Notes: a model not told the origin generated them from the sequence alone. 64,000 nucleotides of DNA from Isochrysis galbana (GCA_018136815.1 CM030944.1:496456-560455), one strand, 5' to 3'; positions 8,751 through 20,039 are shown, counted from the stretch's first letter. Numbers and translations are program-made.

Positions 8751-11700
8751 CTAGAGGGCCAGCCGGCCAAGCGAAACGAGCGCGGCCTCGCGCCTCAGTG
8801 GCTGGCGACGCACCACCTCAGCCTTGCGTTTGGAACTTTGAAGTGTTGTGTCTACACCCGTGGCGCCAAGGACCGCGGCAGCCGAGGCGCTGGCCTCGCC
8901 GCTGCCGAACCCCAGCTTATTCGACAGCACAACACAAGTCGTTTGGCAGAGGAGGTAGCAGCCTTGCTTTGGGTGTGCGGCGCCGAGCGCTTGAAAACGT
9001 TCACATTCACCCATGATGAGGGCTTCGGCCGGCAGGTGGTCCTCGCAGAAGGCACGCGGGCACACCGCGCACCGGAAAAGGAGTCCGCCAGCTGCAGCCG
9101 CCTTGCGCCCACAGGTCAAGCATGAATGGTGTGGGCAGGCCCAGGTGCCCCAGCAGCTCGCGTCCTCCTCGCGCATACCTATGCAGTCCAAGTGAAATGT
9201 GGCGGGGCAAAGGTCGCAGCCGCGCAGTGTGCCGTTGAGGCCTAGTTTCTTGTATGAACTGCTGCTGCTCACTATCGCCGCCGGGCCGCCCTTTGGCCCC
9301 TTCCAGCACCGCAGGCACCGGTCTTCATGGGCATAGTCGCGACCGGCAATCTGTCTTCCCTCAGGCCGATGGCTAGAACGCAACCGGCCCGATGCCTGGT
9401 TTGGCATCTCTTGGCCCATCTCGTAATTGTTTTCCCTCAACACATTGACCTCGCCGACGCCCACGACGTGCATCTTCTCCATACGCCCCTTCCGCGCCCG
9501 CTTCTTCCCTTCCTGTAGCGCCTGCCACTCCGAGTAGATATCCGTTGAACCGCCAACGTTTGGGCCGAGTACGCCAGCTAGATTGAGCACCTCCGTAATG
9601 GCCTTGTCGGGGACCTCGCCGTAAGTGCGGCCCTTGAGCTCGCGCAGATTCAACATCTCAGAAGAAGCATCGAATTCTGCGACGGAGCGTTGCTGGCCCG
9701 TGTCGACACCGCAAATTTTGTCGCCCTCCTTACGGGAGCGATCGATGATGGCATCAAGCGCATCGTCGCTCGGCGCCTCCGACAAGGCTAGGCAACATTG
9801 CGCGCCAAATTTGAGCATCGACAACATCTCGGAGCCGGAGAGTTCTTCCATCTGCTGAACGTGCGATGAGGACTCGCGATTCACCATCTGGTCAAGATAG
9901 AGCTTCTTCTCGGCGCGCTGCACGATACGCTCCTCCACTGTCCCCGGAGAAATGAGCCGGTAGACATGTACCTTCTTGGTTTGGCCTATTCGGTGCACGC
10001 GCGCCATGGCTTGCAGGTCAACCTGCGGGTTCCAGTCCGAGTCAAAGAGGATGCAGGTGTCGGCCGTCTGGCAGTTGATACCAAGGCCACCCGCGCGGGT
10101 CGACATGAGGAAAACGAATTTGGACGAGCCAGGCATGTTGAAGCTATTGATGTCGACGGTGCGCTGAACGCGGTTGGTGCTACCGTCCAAGCGGCAGTAC
10201 TTATATTGCTCGTGGTTGAGGAAGTCCTCGATCAAGTCGAGCGTCGAGGTGAATTGCGAGAAGAGCACCACTCGGTGGCCCTTTTCAAACAGCTTGGCCA
10301 GAAGGCGGCGAAGCAGCTGGAACTTTCCAGAGCCATTCACAAGCTGGTCGATGTAGTCCTCCTCGCCCGAGGGCTCCACGTTAGGGAATAGGAAGGGGTG
10401 GTTGCAGCACTTCCTGAGTTGCATCAGCAGCGAAGCGAGCTTCCTCCAGTCTGTCCCCGAGCTACTGGAAAGGTCGCCATTCTCTTCCTCAAGTTGCTTA
10501 AGAAGACTCGATTCGCGCAGCAGGAGGCGCTTGTACCAGAAGAGTTGCATCTCGGAGAGCGGGCAATGGATCGTGGTCTCAAGCTTCGGCAGCATGCCCT
10601 TTTCAACCTCCGCCTTGGTGCGCCGTAACATCAAGGGCTGCAGCATTCGCGATGCCTCTTCGAGCGTATCACTCTCAACCGTCACGCGGCGGCCATCTAG
10701 CTTAAAGGCGTTGTCAAAGTGGGTCGAAGACGAGAAAATGTCAGGGTAGAGGAAGTTGAGCAGTGACCAGAGCTCGTGCAGATTATTCTGCAGCGGCGTG
10801 CCCGTCAAGAGTAGTTTGTGCGCCGCGTGGTATGAGCGCAATGCCTGTGATACGAGCGACCCCTCGTTTTTGAGCGCGTGGCCCTCGTCGACGATCAGAT
10901 ACCGCCACCACGTGCGCTGCGCCAGGAACCTTTGCATGTTCGCAGCCTGTGGCACAGAGGAAAAGGGCTCGGAGGGTTGGTTGCTATGGCGCTGACCCAG
11001 CGCTGCACAAAAAGTGGGAAGCACCTTGGCCGTCTCAAAGGTGGTGACGACCACGTCGTAGTCCTTTGGATTGTTGGAGAGGGTTTGGACGAGACGCATA
11101 CGCTCCTCCATATCGGTCGAGTGCAGCTTCACCGCGCGGAGCGCCGGGCAGAAGCGTTTGAGCTCAGTCATCCACGAGGACAAGACCTGACGTGGCACGT
11201 GATTTTATCAAGTTGGCAGCGGGCCGCCTATGGGGAGTGGACGCTGGGGGCGCGGTTGGGCTTTCAGTCGGATATCGCGGTCGGAGAAGGCCACAAGTGC
11301 ACCGAAAGAGGAGCGACGACCAAGTGCGGCCCAGGTACTCCAAGCTCGAACTTGAGGTGCGCGAGGAAGGCGATTGTCTGCAACGTCTTGCCAAGGCCCA
11401 TCTCATCAGCAAGAATCGCGTTCATTCCATTGGCATGCATCATCGAGAGCCAGCGCAGACCATGGAGCTGATAGTCGCGCATCTGTACCGTGCGGGAGAT
11501 CTCCTTGGGCTGCTGCAGATTCTCGTCAAAGGGTGCGACGACCTGAGTGCAGCCATGACGAGGCGTCAGCTCACTGGGATGCTTTACAGCTTATTTTAGT
11601 CCTCACAATACTGATAGGCCGCAGGAGTAAGCGCAGTTCACCGTATCCGCGGGCGGTGGCAGCTCGCGAGCACCGAATCGGCGAAGAATGCCGGCATATG

Positions 11701-12289
11701 GCGCGAGAAAGGCGGCACGCGCCCTTGCCGCGTGGCCCTCAGCTGCCTTGAGCTGCTCGTTGCGCGCCTGCCGAATCTTCTCCTCTGCGGAATGTACACG
11801 CGGCTTGGGCTTTGCCACGTCCTCTTTCTTGGCGGACATGTATTTCATCCGCTCGCGCGCTTTGAATCCCTTAGGCTCCTCGCCAAGTTCGCGGTCCCAG
11901 ACCGAACCCTCGCCTTCTTCCATGTCGTACATATTCTGTCGCTTGATCGCGTAGCCGCCGACCATCGCGACAGTTGGCTTGATCAGCCGCTGGCCACGCC
12001 CCAGCTGCTCCTCTCCACCAGCCTGGTCCAACTGATCTTCGTTCTTGGACGGAAGCGTACGCGAATTGAGCAGAGTCTCTCGCCTTTGTGCCGTCGGACC
12101 GCTCGTCGCCTTGATGTACTTTGGGTGGACAGCCATCTCGACGTCGCCGTCCTCGTAGAGCACCTTGCAAGAGCCGTCTTCATTAACTTGCTCGATGATG
12201 CCATGGAACCAGCGCGTGCCAGCAGGGCCGTGTTCGGAGGCGCCGAAGCGGGCGGAGACGTGCTGACCAGCGGCGAGCTCGACTGACAT
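8751..12289 (-). CDS. Snf2-family chromatin-remodelling ATPase with tandem PHD-like fingers; 3 exons
   Basis: The gene encodes an ATP-driven nucleosome or DNA translocase acting in the nucleus. The exons are 12289-11642, 11542-11303 and 11186-8751, with phase 0 GT-AG introns of 99 and 116 nt, giving 1107 residues. The N-terminal segment (residues 5-60, WFHGIIEQVNEDGSCKVLYEDGD) resembles a Tudor-like domain. The Snf2 core follows: QLHGLRWL, Walker A ADEMGLGKT near residue 262, APLS/VLSSW across intron 2, DEGHALKN near 392 and LLTGTPLQNNLHELWSLLNF. The helicase C lobe runs from about 595 to 700 (LFSQF, STRAGGLGINC, ARVHRIGQT). Cys/His-rich fingers at about 916-1045 (CLRCWKG, CDLCPATFHLDC, CPHHSCLTCG, CAVCPRAFC) look like paired PHD/zf modules that could read histone tails. 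The subfamily is unclear (ISWI, ALC1 or SMARCAD1-like). The C-terminal end is uncertain because of the adjoining ORF. Confidence 0.92.
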
Positions 12290-12520
12290 GTAGGAGAGGA
12301 AGAGGAGAGAGCGTAGGTAGGGAGGGATGCGGAGGGGAGGGGGCGGGTGGGGGGGAGGAAGGAAAAGAGCGGGAGAAGGACGCGCGCGGGCGGCGGGGGG
12401 GGGGGGGATCGCCGGTCGTTATAACTTCTATGTATGTGGCCAGTGTGGCAGGAGGGAACGCGCGGGAAGAGCGAGAGCGGCGGGGAGGGAGAGAGAGGGT
12501 GGGGGGGGGGTACAAGCGAG
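12290..12520. repeat. GA/G-rich tract directly upstream of the Snf2 start
   Basis: GGAGAGGAAGAGGAGAGAG and later G-runs begin at the base next to the ATG. On the coding strand this is a CT/C-rich 5' leader, the same arrangement as at most other genes in the window. Confidence 0.75.
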
Positions 12521-13330
12521 TGGTAAAAATAGTACGCGCGTTCCCTTTTTTTGGGGGGGGTGAGTTCGTAGTTGACCGGTGTTCATTGTCGCGCGCCTTG
12601 AGTTGGGTGTGTTCGCGGCACAGCCGCGAGGTGTTGGTGTTGAGCGCCGCGTGTACGCGGCGCGAGGAATATTGTCAATGTTCTTCACAGTGTTCACTTT
12701 GGGGGTCAAGGGAGTAGTAGTAGTAGGTAGTTGACTATGTGTTCAAACGGTCAAAAAGTTTGAGTTGCGTTCGCGTTCGACTATTTCTTGTACCACCTAC
12801 TTGTAAGGGGGTGGAAGAGCACGCGAGCGAGCAAGGAGAGCGAGCGAGAGCGAGGCTCTTTGTATGGTGCACCCGCCGTGCGTGTGCGTAAACGGTTAGA
12901 AAGTTCTGTCCTCAAACCTCAAACTAAGGACGGTGTCCTTGAAAATCCATGAAATCTAAGGACTCTGGCCTTCAATGCCTTTGATGTGGCTAAGAGTGAG
13001 CTTTTGGGACATCCCACCCCCTGAAGCAAATCATCTTCACCTCCTATTCAACCTAAGCTCTCCCCATGACCAACTCTGCAGAGCTTGTCTTCGTTGACTT
13101 TTGCTGCCACATAGGCCCAGGTAGAAATATGCAGCATATGCAATTGCATATTTGGGTAGATTTGTCAGATCTGCATATGTCGACACACGTTTGCATATTT
13201 TTGCATATTTGGGTAGAAGTGGAGCGGGAGAGAGGGGAGCCCTCCCCCCTTGGTATTGGGAGAGAGGGGAGCCCCCCCCCCTTGGTATTTAACATCACCC
13301 CCCGTTGCCGGGCGTCTCGTGCCTCATGGG
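12520..13330. other. Intergenic between divergent genes, repeats only
   Basis: It contains G-runs, a TTTGCATATTTGGGTAG motif at about 13147-13217 that recurs near 14600, and an imperfect tandem repeat at 13228-13300 (GAGAGAGGGGAGCCC...CCCTTGGTATT). No protein is recognised. Confidence 0.5.
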
Positions 13331-13470
13331 TGAGTGGCCCCTCTCCCTCTCCCCTCTCCCCCCTCTCTGCCTGCCCCGAAGCGCCTCCCCCCCGCCCCCC
13401 CACGCGCTGAAATGTCTCGTCTCACCCCTCAGATCGCTCGCGCCGCGCTCGCGCCGCACTGCGTTGCGGG

Positions 13471-14406
13471 ATGGGCATCCACATTGATGTGGACCATCTT
13501 GCACGCGCACGCGAGCGTGCATGTCCGGCGTCATCGGTGCAGGAGCGTGCAAGGGGTGGCGAGGACGAGCGCGAGCGCGGCGACAGCGATAGCAATGAGA
13601 GCAGCGACCTCGACGAGGGCGAAGAACGTCCCGTCATGGTGCAAGTGGGTGCGAAGGTGGTGCACGCAGAGCTGGGCGAGGGCACCATCATCACTCTGGG
13701 CCATGGCACGCTACATGGTCCAGAGAAGGTGCAGATGGAGTACCTCCTGAATGAGGAGAGGGGGAGGAAGAGGAAGAAAACATGGGTGTGCATTTCTGCG
13801 TTGAGCGAGCAGGTAAGTGCCGGCCTCACCCCAATGCAATCCCCGCGTAGTATACGGAGCCACGTGAGCGCTCACTAACCATTCTTTGTGCGTGCGCAGG
13901 TGCACGAGGAGTCTGTGAGGGCAGAGGGGGAAGAGTCCATGGAGGAGGTGGAAGCACAAGCGTCGGTAGAACGAGAGCCACCTCTTCCGGCTGCACACGA
14001 GCGCGCGCGTAAACTCAGGAAGAACCCCCCCCCGCAAGGTGTGCGCTCAGTGCAACGATCCGGGGAGCGAAAGCGCAGAGTGAAAAGGGTAGGTGCGGCG
14101 CAAAGGCTCAGGGAGAATCCAAACGAATGCCTGGAGCGTTGCGCCATAGACCAGTCTGATGTCAAGATGTTCTCGAATGCCGTTCTCGATTGGTGGGCAA
14201 CTCATCATAGCTGCTTTCCAACATGGGCTCTAGCAGCTAGGATTGCCCTTTGTCTTAGTCCTAATTCCGCGGCATGTGAGCGTGTGTTTTCATTGCTAGC
14301 ACACATGTTTCCATCTGTGAGGGACAGCTCCCTTGGGGACCAAGTGTGCGCCTCTTTGATGTTGCGCTTCAATCGCAATCAGCGCCAGCGGGAGCGTGGA
14401 GCGTGA
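13471..14406 (+). CDS. hAT-type transposase remnant or derivative (C-terminal dimerisation domain); 2 exons
   Basis: The exons are 13471-13812 and 13900-14406, joined across a GTAAGT...GCGCAG intron of 87 nt with a CTAAC branch-like site, giving 282 residues. The last 90 residues carry the hATC signature (VLDWWATHHSCFPTWALAAR, SPNSAACERVFS, LGDQVCASLMLRFN) used for transposase dimerisation. The first exon is acidic and includes KVVHAELGEGTI. The catalytic RNase-H fold and BED finger of a full hAT transposase are missing, so it is an internally deleted element or a domesticated fragment. A CT-rich tract lies upstream at 13340-13410. CTGATATCAG-like motifs follow at 14.6-15.0 kb. Confidence 0.75.
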
Positions 14407-14569
14407 GAGCGTGTGTAGCAAAGCGTGAGTGTGCTCATGTGTTAGCTTTGTGAGCATGTGAGCATGTGTGTGTGCGTGTGCTATCTACCTCTACCTACCT
14501 CAATAATGCTCTCTCTCTGTCTCTCCACTCCCATACTATTGATTGATTGGCAATTCGCACGTGTCTCGT

Positions 14570-15010
14570 GCCTACACATATAAAATATGTACTGCATATT
14601 TTTTGCATATTTGGCTGACACTGATATCATGGCTGATATAAGCTGATGGACCTCATTAGCTGATATCACCTCAAAGGCCCTGAGCGAGCAGAATATCAAC
14701 TGATATTAGTGGCTTGTCTATTTGCTGCAGAGCTAAATACGACAAAACGGCCTCAGCAGAGCTATATGTGAACGTCAGGTGGCTCAGGTGACAGCGCGTG
14801 AGCGAGGCGCAGTGCGGAGAGAACCAGTCCGACTCCCATCCAACCTCAGTAAACCTCAACTTTTTTGCACTTTTTTTTGGATGTAGAAAGTAAAGGGGAC
14901 TGGGTGTTTTGTTTTCTCCCCGCTCCAAGCTGCTGACAACTGATAACTGATATCAGTTATGAGCTCGAGATGAGCTGATACTGATGTAAAAAACTGATAT
15001 TAGTACTGAT
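14570..15010. repeat. AT-rich segment with clustered TGATATCA motifs (probable transposon end)
   Basis: Repeated CTGATATCAG, AGCTGATAT and ACTGATATTAG motifs occur near 14620, 14660, 14690, 14945 and 14995. The same motifs flank the two hAT domains at 42.5-44.4 kb, so they are likely subterminal repeats of one hAT family. Confidence 0.55.
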
Positions 15011-15535
15011 GCACCATCACTGGAAGGGGGTGGGCGTGAGCGAGAGCTCCGCTCACCGGAAAATCGGTAAGTCTCGCGCCTGTTTACAGGATAAGACGAG
15101 ACAGAGTCGGCCGCCCACTCGGAGACACAGGAGGAAGGGGGGGAAAGATCACCGGGGGGGGGGGGCGCCAGAAGCGCTAATCGCTAATCTCTCTCGCCGA
15201 GGCGAGTGGCCGCGGCGAGCCACGGCCCTTCCCTCTTGGTTCTGGTGCCCCTGTCTTCTCTAACCTAAACGGGGCGAGAAGACACGTAAACGCCGGAGGG
15301 GAGAGCTGCCACTCCCCCCTCCCCTCCCTCGCTTCCTCCTCGCTTCCCTGCGGCTCTGGCCCATGGCCCATGGCGCGCGCCTGCGGCCCCTCTTCAGGTC
15401 CCGATATTTTTTTACGCGGCGAGAACATTAAACACTGCATTATTTAACAGGCTTAGTGGCAAGGTCACACAGGTCCTTATATAAGCAACAAAAGATCTGA
15501 CTTGCCTACTTTACAGGGAGTGCTCACCGGCACGC
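15010..15535. other. Intergenic, no gene recognised
   Basis: This is GC-rich sequence 3' of the KdsB gene, with a G-run at about 15155. Only spurious short frames are present. Confidence 0.5.
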
Positions 15536-15538
15536 ATG

Positions 15539-16872
15539 CTAGAAGATGCCTTGATGCAACTGCTCGAATCGGCTCCCCATGCTGTCGCCTATGACCCTGC
15601 TCAAGTGCTGCCTCGCCGCAATAAGGTCGTCCTCCGTGTCCACGCCTCTGGAGGAATGGCTGACCTGGCCGACTACAATCTTGAAGCCAGCCTGCAATGC
15701 ACGCATTTGTTCAAGCAACTCTAGTTCCTCAAGATTCGACCGACGGAGCGACACGAAGCGTGAGAGCGCCTCACGTCGGTAGCCATAGACACCCACGTGT
15801 AGACGACTTGCAAAAGCGTCCGCCGCGGGCAGCCACCCCTCCACTTCGGACTCAGCCTGCAGGCGGGGTGCATCGGGTGGCGATCGCAGGGAAACTGCCG
15901 AAGACTTTTGCGAGGTGAGCAAACGGGTGAGTGCGCTACGTTCCACTCCTATTGGTGCACGAGAAAAATATAAGGCTAAACTCGCCGGCGTATTGGTTGG
16001 TGGGGATACCACCGAGCTGCCTTTAATCGGAGAACCCTCCCGCTGATGGCGCATCGCCTCTCGTAGAGTCAACTGACACTCCGCTCCATTGAAGGATTGA
16101 TTTGATGCGTCCGCAGGTTTCAACTCTCCAGGCAATGCATCCCGACACACGACTTTGACCTTTGTAGGGTCTAGCAGCTCCGAGGCGCGTAGGGGTGCAC
16201 TGAGTGTCGACATGTCGGCCAACGGATGCTCCGACAATAATCGAGCGGTGTAGTCAATCGCTGCCGGATCTACAAACGGTTCGTCACCTGTGGATGCGAA
16301 GGAAGCTCAGGGTGAGAGATGGTGCTGCATACCTCACTTTTAAATTCCGGCCCTCTTCCGCAACTGTCACGTGTCCCTGCGCTCGTCAGCCTGTGTAAGA
16401 GACTCTAAGGGAGGATCCCATCCTCCACGCCGCGCCACATATGCTCATTTTCATCCACTTATTTGTCGCGCTGCCTCGATCTCCTCCCTATTCACCATTG
16501 AAGAGCAGAGGCTGTCGTGCCGTTGCCGCGGCCGACCGTTCAACTCACTCTATGGAATGTCACACCTTGGACATTGACCACCACGGGCGCATGACTCCCG
16601 ATGCTCCGCAGCGCCGCCTCCACCCGGTCGGTCCCGGAAGGTAGCGAGGAGGCTGTCATCACTGCTCGGCCACCTGCCGCTTCCGCCGCGGCGGCAATCC
16701 CCTCGTGGTCAGTCGCAACGAAGACTGCGTGGATGGAAGGCGCGCGCAGCGCTGCATCGACGACGTGCGCTATTAGCGGACGGCCCCCCAGCTGAAGTAA
16801 CGGCTTGCCGCATAGACGCGTCGAGCCGAATCGAGCGGGGATCACCGCAATCGCGCCCGACGCCGACGCCAT
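15539..16872 (-). CDS. kdsB: 3-deoxy-manno-octulosonate cytidylyltransferase (CMP-Kdo synthetase); 2 exons
   Basis: The enzyme activates Kdo with CTP to CMP-Kdo, the donor for Kdo in lipopolysaccharide, or in plants and green algae for pectic or scale polysaccharides. The exons are 16872-16566 and 16287-15539. The 278-nt phase 1 GT-AG intron splits the codon for Gly in VNVQ/GDEPFVDP, and the product is 351 residues. Family motifs are IPARFGSTRLCGKPLL near residue 10, the VNVQGDEP loop, LYFSRAPI, GVYGYRREAL, NLEELELLEQMRAL and GVDTEDDL. It is about 100 residues longer than bacterial KdsB. The extra sequence lies before LYFSRAPI (about 45 residues) and before GVYGYR; the first could hide an unrecognised intron. 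The ATG at 16872 is chosen because it sits just before the first beta strand. No targeting peptide is evident. Confidence 0.9.
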
Positions 16873-17110
16873 CTGGACGGGGCCTGCTCCTGATTGGGGT
16901 CTTTCCGTAGAATATACTGCGTAACCAGACAATTCCTAGCACATTAGTTCTCCCCCTTGGTATTTTGGCCCCTTAACCCTTAACCCTCGCGTATGCCTAG
17001 TCCTCCTGGAGGACGATGATCGCGTCTAAAGTACATATGGCTATATTTAGAGCCCATAGGGGTCTTGGGAGGGCCATAGGGGTCCTCCAGGGGTGATATG
17101 AGACATGAGA
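16873..17110. other. 5' flank of kdsB, no gene
   Basis: It includes CCTTAACCCTTAACCCT and a short inverted-like CCATAGGGGTC repeat (17057-17090). Unlike most genes here, this start has no long CT tract. Confidence 0.4.
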
Positions 17111-17120
17111 CCCCCTACCG

Positions 17121-17132
17121 GCTCTGATACCA
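17121..17132 (-). other. Candidate primer-binding site for initiator tRNA-Met (LTR retroelement remnant)
   Basis: The minus strand reads TGGTATCAGAGC, the canonical Ty1/copia-type primer-binding site complementary to the 3' end of initiator tRNA-Met. TACAGGTACGTAC lies just before it, as expected near an LTR end. No matching polyprotein is adjacent, so only a solo or decayed element is suggested. Confidence 0.4.
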
Positions 17133-17507
17133 GTACGTACCTGTAATAAATTCGTCAATAGTGCTTGGTTTTAGAAGCCCGGGAGCCGGGAGAACGTTGC
17201 CACGAAAGCGCTGGCGGGAGCGTTTCTCGCACTAAGCCCCCCGCCCCCGCCCACCCCCCACCGGCTACCACCCGCCCCACCCCCCACCACACCCCCCATC
17301 CACTGCCACTGCCCATGATCCATGATGCCATCCATGACGGACGACGGACAGGGCTTCCCGTGACACACAGACAACCCCCCCCCTCCCCCCACCTCAATCC
17401 CTGTGGATGGAGCGCGACCTCACTCCGTCCGAGCTGAAGGTGGAGAAGATGGGCAAGGCGCGTGGGAAGAGTGTCGTGAAGACGGTCACCATGTACCAGC
17501 CGCAACT

Positions 17508-17700
17508 ACTTTTATAAGTGGGGGTCAATGGGGGCCTCGCGCCCCCCTCTCTCCATCGCGGACACCCCCCGGGGTGGGCCCGTACATTCAACCCCAGCCC
17601 CTGCCCTCTGGCAGGGGCAGGGCACTCATCAATTCAGCCCAGACCCCTAGTGGGCGCGGGTCGCGAGCCGCACTCCCAGGCCCGCATGGGCCTGCTCTCG
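17508..17700. repeat. Dispersed repeat with CTTTTATAAGTGGGGG end
   Basis: It is homologous in inverted orientation to 63440-63615. Both copies share the TATAAAAG end, the block around GCCCGTACATTCAACCCCAG, and GGGGCAGGGCACTCATCA. A shorter related end lies at 2150-2220. It is a non-coding mobile-element remnant. Confidence 0.7.
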
Positions 17701-18500
17701 TACTGACTCCCCCCCCCATCCCTGGTCGCCAGGCAGACAGGGGCCTCAGGGCTGCACCCAAGGCCAGCGAGGCGAGCGAGGGAGAGGCCGGGGGGGCCAG
17801 GGGCTGAGCCCCAGCCTCCACTGCCCCCTGAGCTGCCCCTGCTGGTCCTCTGGGCGCCCCTGAAGGACCTCTGAGAGCAGGCCATGGCGCGCCGCATGGC
17901 GACGCGCCGCAGGGACCGGGGCGGAAGAGAATGGAACGAGGGAGAGGGGGGGATTTGCACCCCCCCCGATGGAGTGTGGTGAGAAACGAGACCCATTTGC
18001 GTTAGCAAATGGGCGGAGGGGGGCGGCTGGCGACAGGAGGAAGATGAGGAGGGAGAGACTCAAGACGCCTACGGGAACCACTGTGGCAGGTATCTCGAGG
18101 CGCAGTCTTTTATTTCTCGAGGACAGCTCGCGGCGAGAGCTGTAAGGGCCGTTCTTCTTTTTTGACGAGAGGCTCCTCCCCCCCCCCCGGTGCTTTTTCC
18201 CGGAGAGTCGGCCGGCGTCGACCGGTCCGCCTCAATGGGTTTTCCCCCATTTTAACTTGTGGGGAGTTAGAATGGGAGCCGGGGGCATGCGAGGGGGGAG
18301 ATGTGGAGGGGTGCATAGTACATAGTAGTATGTATCTGTGACAACAGCACGCGCAAGGTGTATGGGCAGGTGCGCTGAGGGCTGTCGTGTTAGTACCGGG
18401 CTAGTGAGAGTAGTGGTACTAATGCTCAGATAGATTGTACCATGTACCAGCCGCCGAACCACTAGCCCAAGCTCTTCGACCGCAACATCACAATTATTGA
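17700..18500. other. Repeat-rich intergenic DNA
   Basis: Bases 18340-18432 (GGCTGTCGT...TAGTACCGG...) resemble the 101-bp tandem repeat at 37990-38191 and its flank. No gene family is seen in any frame. Confidence 0.5.
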
Positions 18501-18504
18501 AGGC

Positions 18505-18662
18505 CCAAGACAAGAGGGTGCAACCTCAAGTTTGGTTGTTTTTTCGGCAACTACCCCCATATGGACGCTATAAGTTCTACTTGCAGGAAGAGGGTGCAAC
18601 CTCAGGTTTGGTTGTTTTTTTCGCAAGTGCCCCCCATGTGGACGGTATAAGTTCTACTTTCC
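18505..18662 (+). repeat. Tandem duplication of an approx. 77-bp repeat end
   Basis: Two adjacent copies begin AGAGGGTGCAACCTCA and contain GGTTTGGTTGTTTTTT and TATAAGTTCTACTT. A third partial copy is at about 19683-19725. An inverted end (CTCGAGTTGCACCCTCT) lies at 19628-19645. A further copy occurs at about 47106-47145. Confidence 0.7.
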
Positions 18663-19595
18663 GCGCGCGTGCCCGCGAGGGCCGCCGCGTCGCGCGTGCC
18701 CACCGTTGCCGCTGAGGCGCCGGAGGCCGCTTCCGGCCCCGCTCGCGCCACCCGAGACGCGCCCGCCGGCAGGCGCGGGTCGTCGTGCTCACCGAGCGCC
18801 ACCGCAGCGCGCGGCGCGGGCAGGCCCAGTATGGCGGCCTCGCGCGCCTCCATCCGCCGCACGGCGGCTTCGGCGCGCGCGCTGGCGCGCGGGTCTCCGC
18901 CGGCGTGCGCCATGAAGCGCTCCGTGTGCGGCGCATCTGGCGCCGGGCGCAGCGCTCTGCGGACGTCGGCGCGCGCCCGCCTCGCTGCGCACGATCTCTA
19001 CGTTTGCATTCCACGGCTGCGCCGCGCTGGAGGCGGTGCGGCTGCCACGCGGAGCGCCGGACGTGCGCGGGGCTCGGCCGCGCGTGGCCAGAAAAGAGTT
19101 TCCAGGAGCAACTCCGGTCCGATACTAACCTTATAACATGCATGGGGCGCGCACGAGCACCGCCGACACCGCCGCCTGCACCGCCGGGCGCCGTGCGCGC
19201 CTGCACCGCCGGGCGGCGAGACACCGCGCCGGCGGGCGGCCGGCACGCTCGTCGTCGCGGCCGACGGCGCCTCGGCGCTCGCGTGGACGTCCACGCTCAC
19301 CGCGCAGCTGCCGGCGGGCGGCGTGCTGCTGCTCGCGGAGCCGCGCGACTTTGCGTCCACGCGCGAGGCGGAGCTCGCTGCCGCATCCGCCGTCGTCACG
19401 ACTCGCGCGGCGTTGTGCTCGCGCCGCTACGCCGACCGACTGGGCGTGCTCGCGCGCGCGCTCTTTGGCGAGGAGGCCGGCGAGGCGCTCGACGGCGCCG
19501 GCGCGTTGCACACGCTCGCGCGCGCGCGGCACGCGCGGCTGCGCGCCGGCCGGCCGCCACCCGGCGCCGGGCCGTCGCTCGAGCCGCTCGTTTAA
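18663..19595. other. Very GC-rich cargo segment with gene fragments between repeat ends
   Basis: This block is much more GC-rich than its flanks. On the plus strand, the frame ending at 19595 and open back to about 19215 reads GTLVVAADGASALAW, LPAGGVLLLAEPRDF and ASAVVTTRAALCSRRYADRL. That pattern is reminiscent of the motif Ia region of Snf2/DEAD-type helicases, but it lacks their ATP-binding motifs. On the minus strand, 18913-18663 reads EAREAAILGLPAPRAAVALG. The two parts face opposite ways, so this looks like captured exon pieces rather than one gene. Confidence 0.35.
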
Positions 19596-20039
19596 AAGCC
19601 GGGAGGGGCGTGACAAAAAAAAAGAACCTCGAGTTGCACCCTCTGACCCCCACCTTATAGTACAAAAGTGCAGGTCTCAGATGGTAAGTGCAACCACAGG
19701 TTTGGTTGTTTTTTCGGCAACGACCGCCTGTGTGAGGAGTGGTTGGGCGACACGCGGGCAGGGGCAGGCAGCAGGCTCACCTCCTGGCATGCTGGCGGTC
19801 CTCGGCGGATAAAGGCACCTCGCTTTTAAGGACGAGTCCTTAAAGTAAGGACAAACTTCGCTAGATGAGAGCGCGAGCACAAAGTGCTTGTTTTGCCTAA
19901 ACCTTGGCTTGTTGGTTACCTCATGTATATCCTCTGTTAATGTTCCCAGGGCACTAAGGCACCATTCCCTCAGCAATACCAAGTTTTGTGACATACATAC
20001 TTCACGGGGCGTCGGTAGGGGTAAGCATCTTTATCCGGA

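Noticed and set aside
16970-16990. CCTTAACCCTTAACCCT as a telomere-like repeat
   Set aside because: Only two units in an internal position next to a housekeeping gene; too short to mean anything.
18577-19812. Long Arg/Ala-rich ORFs in all frames at 18.6-19.8 kb as real proteins
   Set aside because: Codon composition is dictated by GC content; only two short stretches look protein-like and they face opposite ways.
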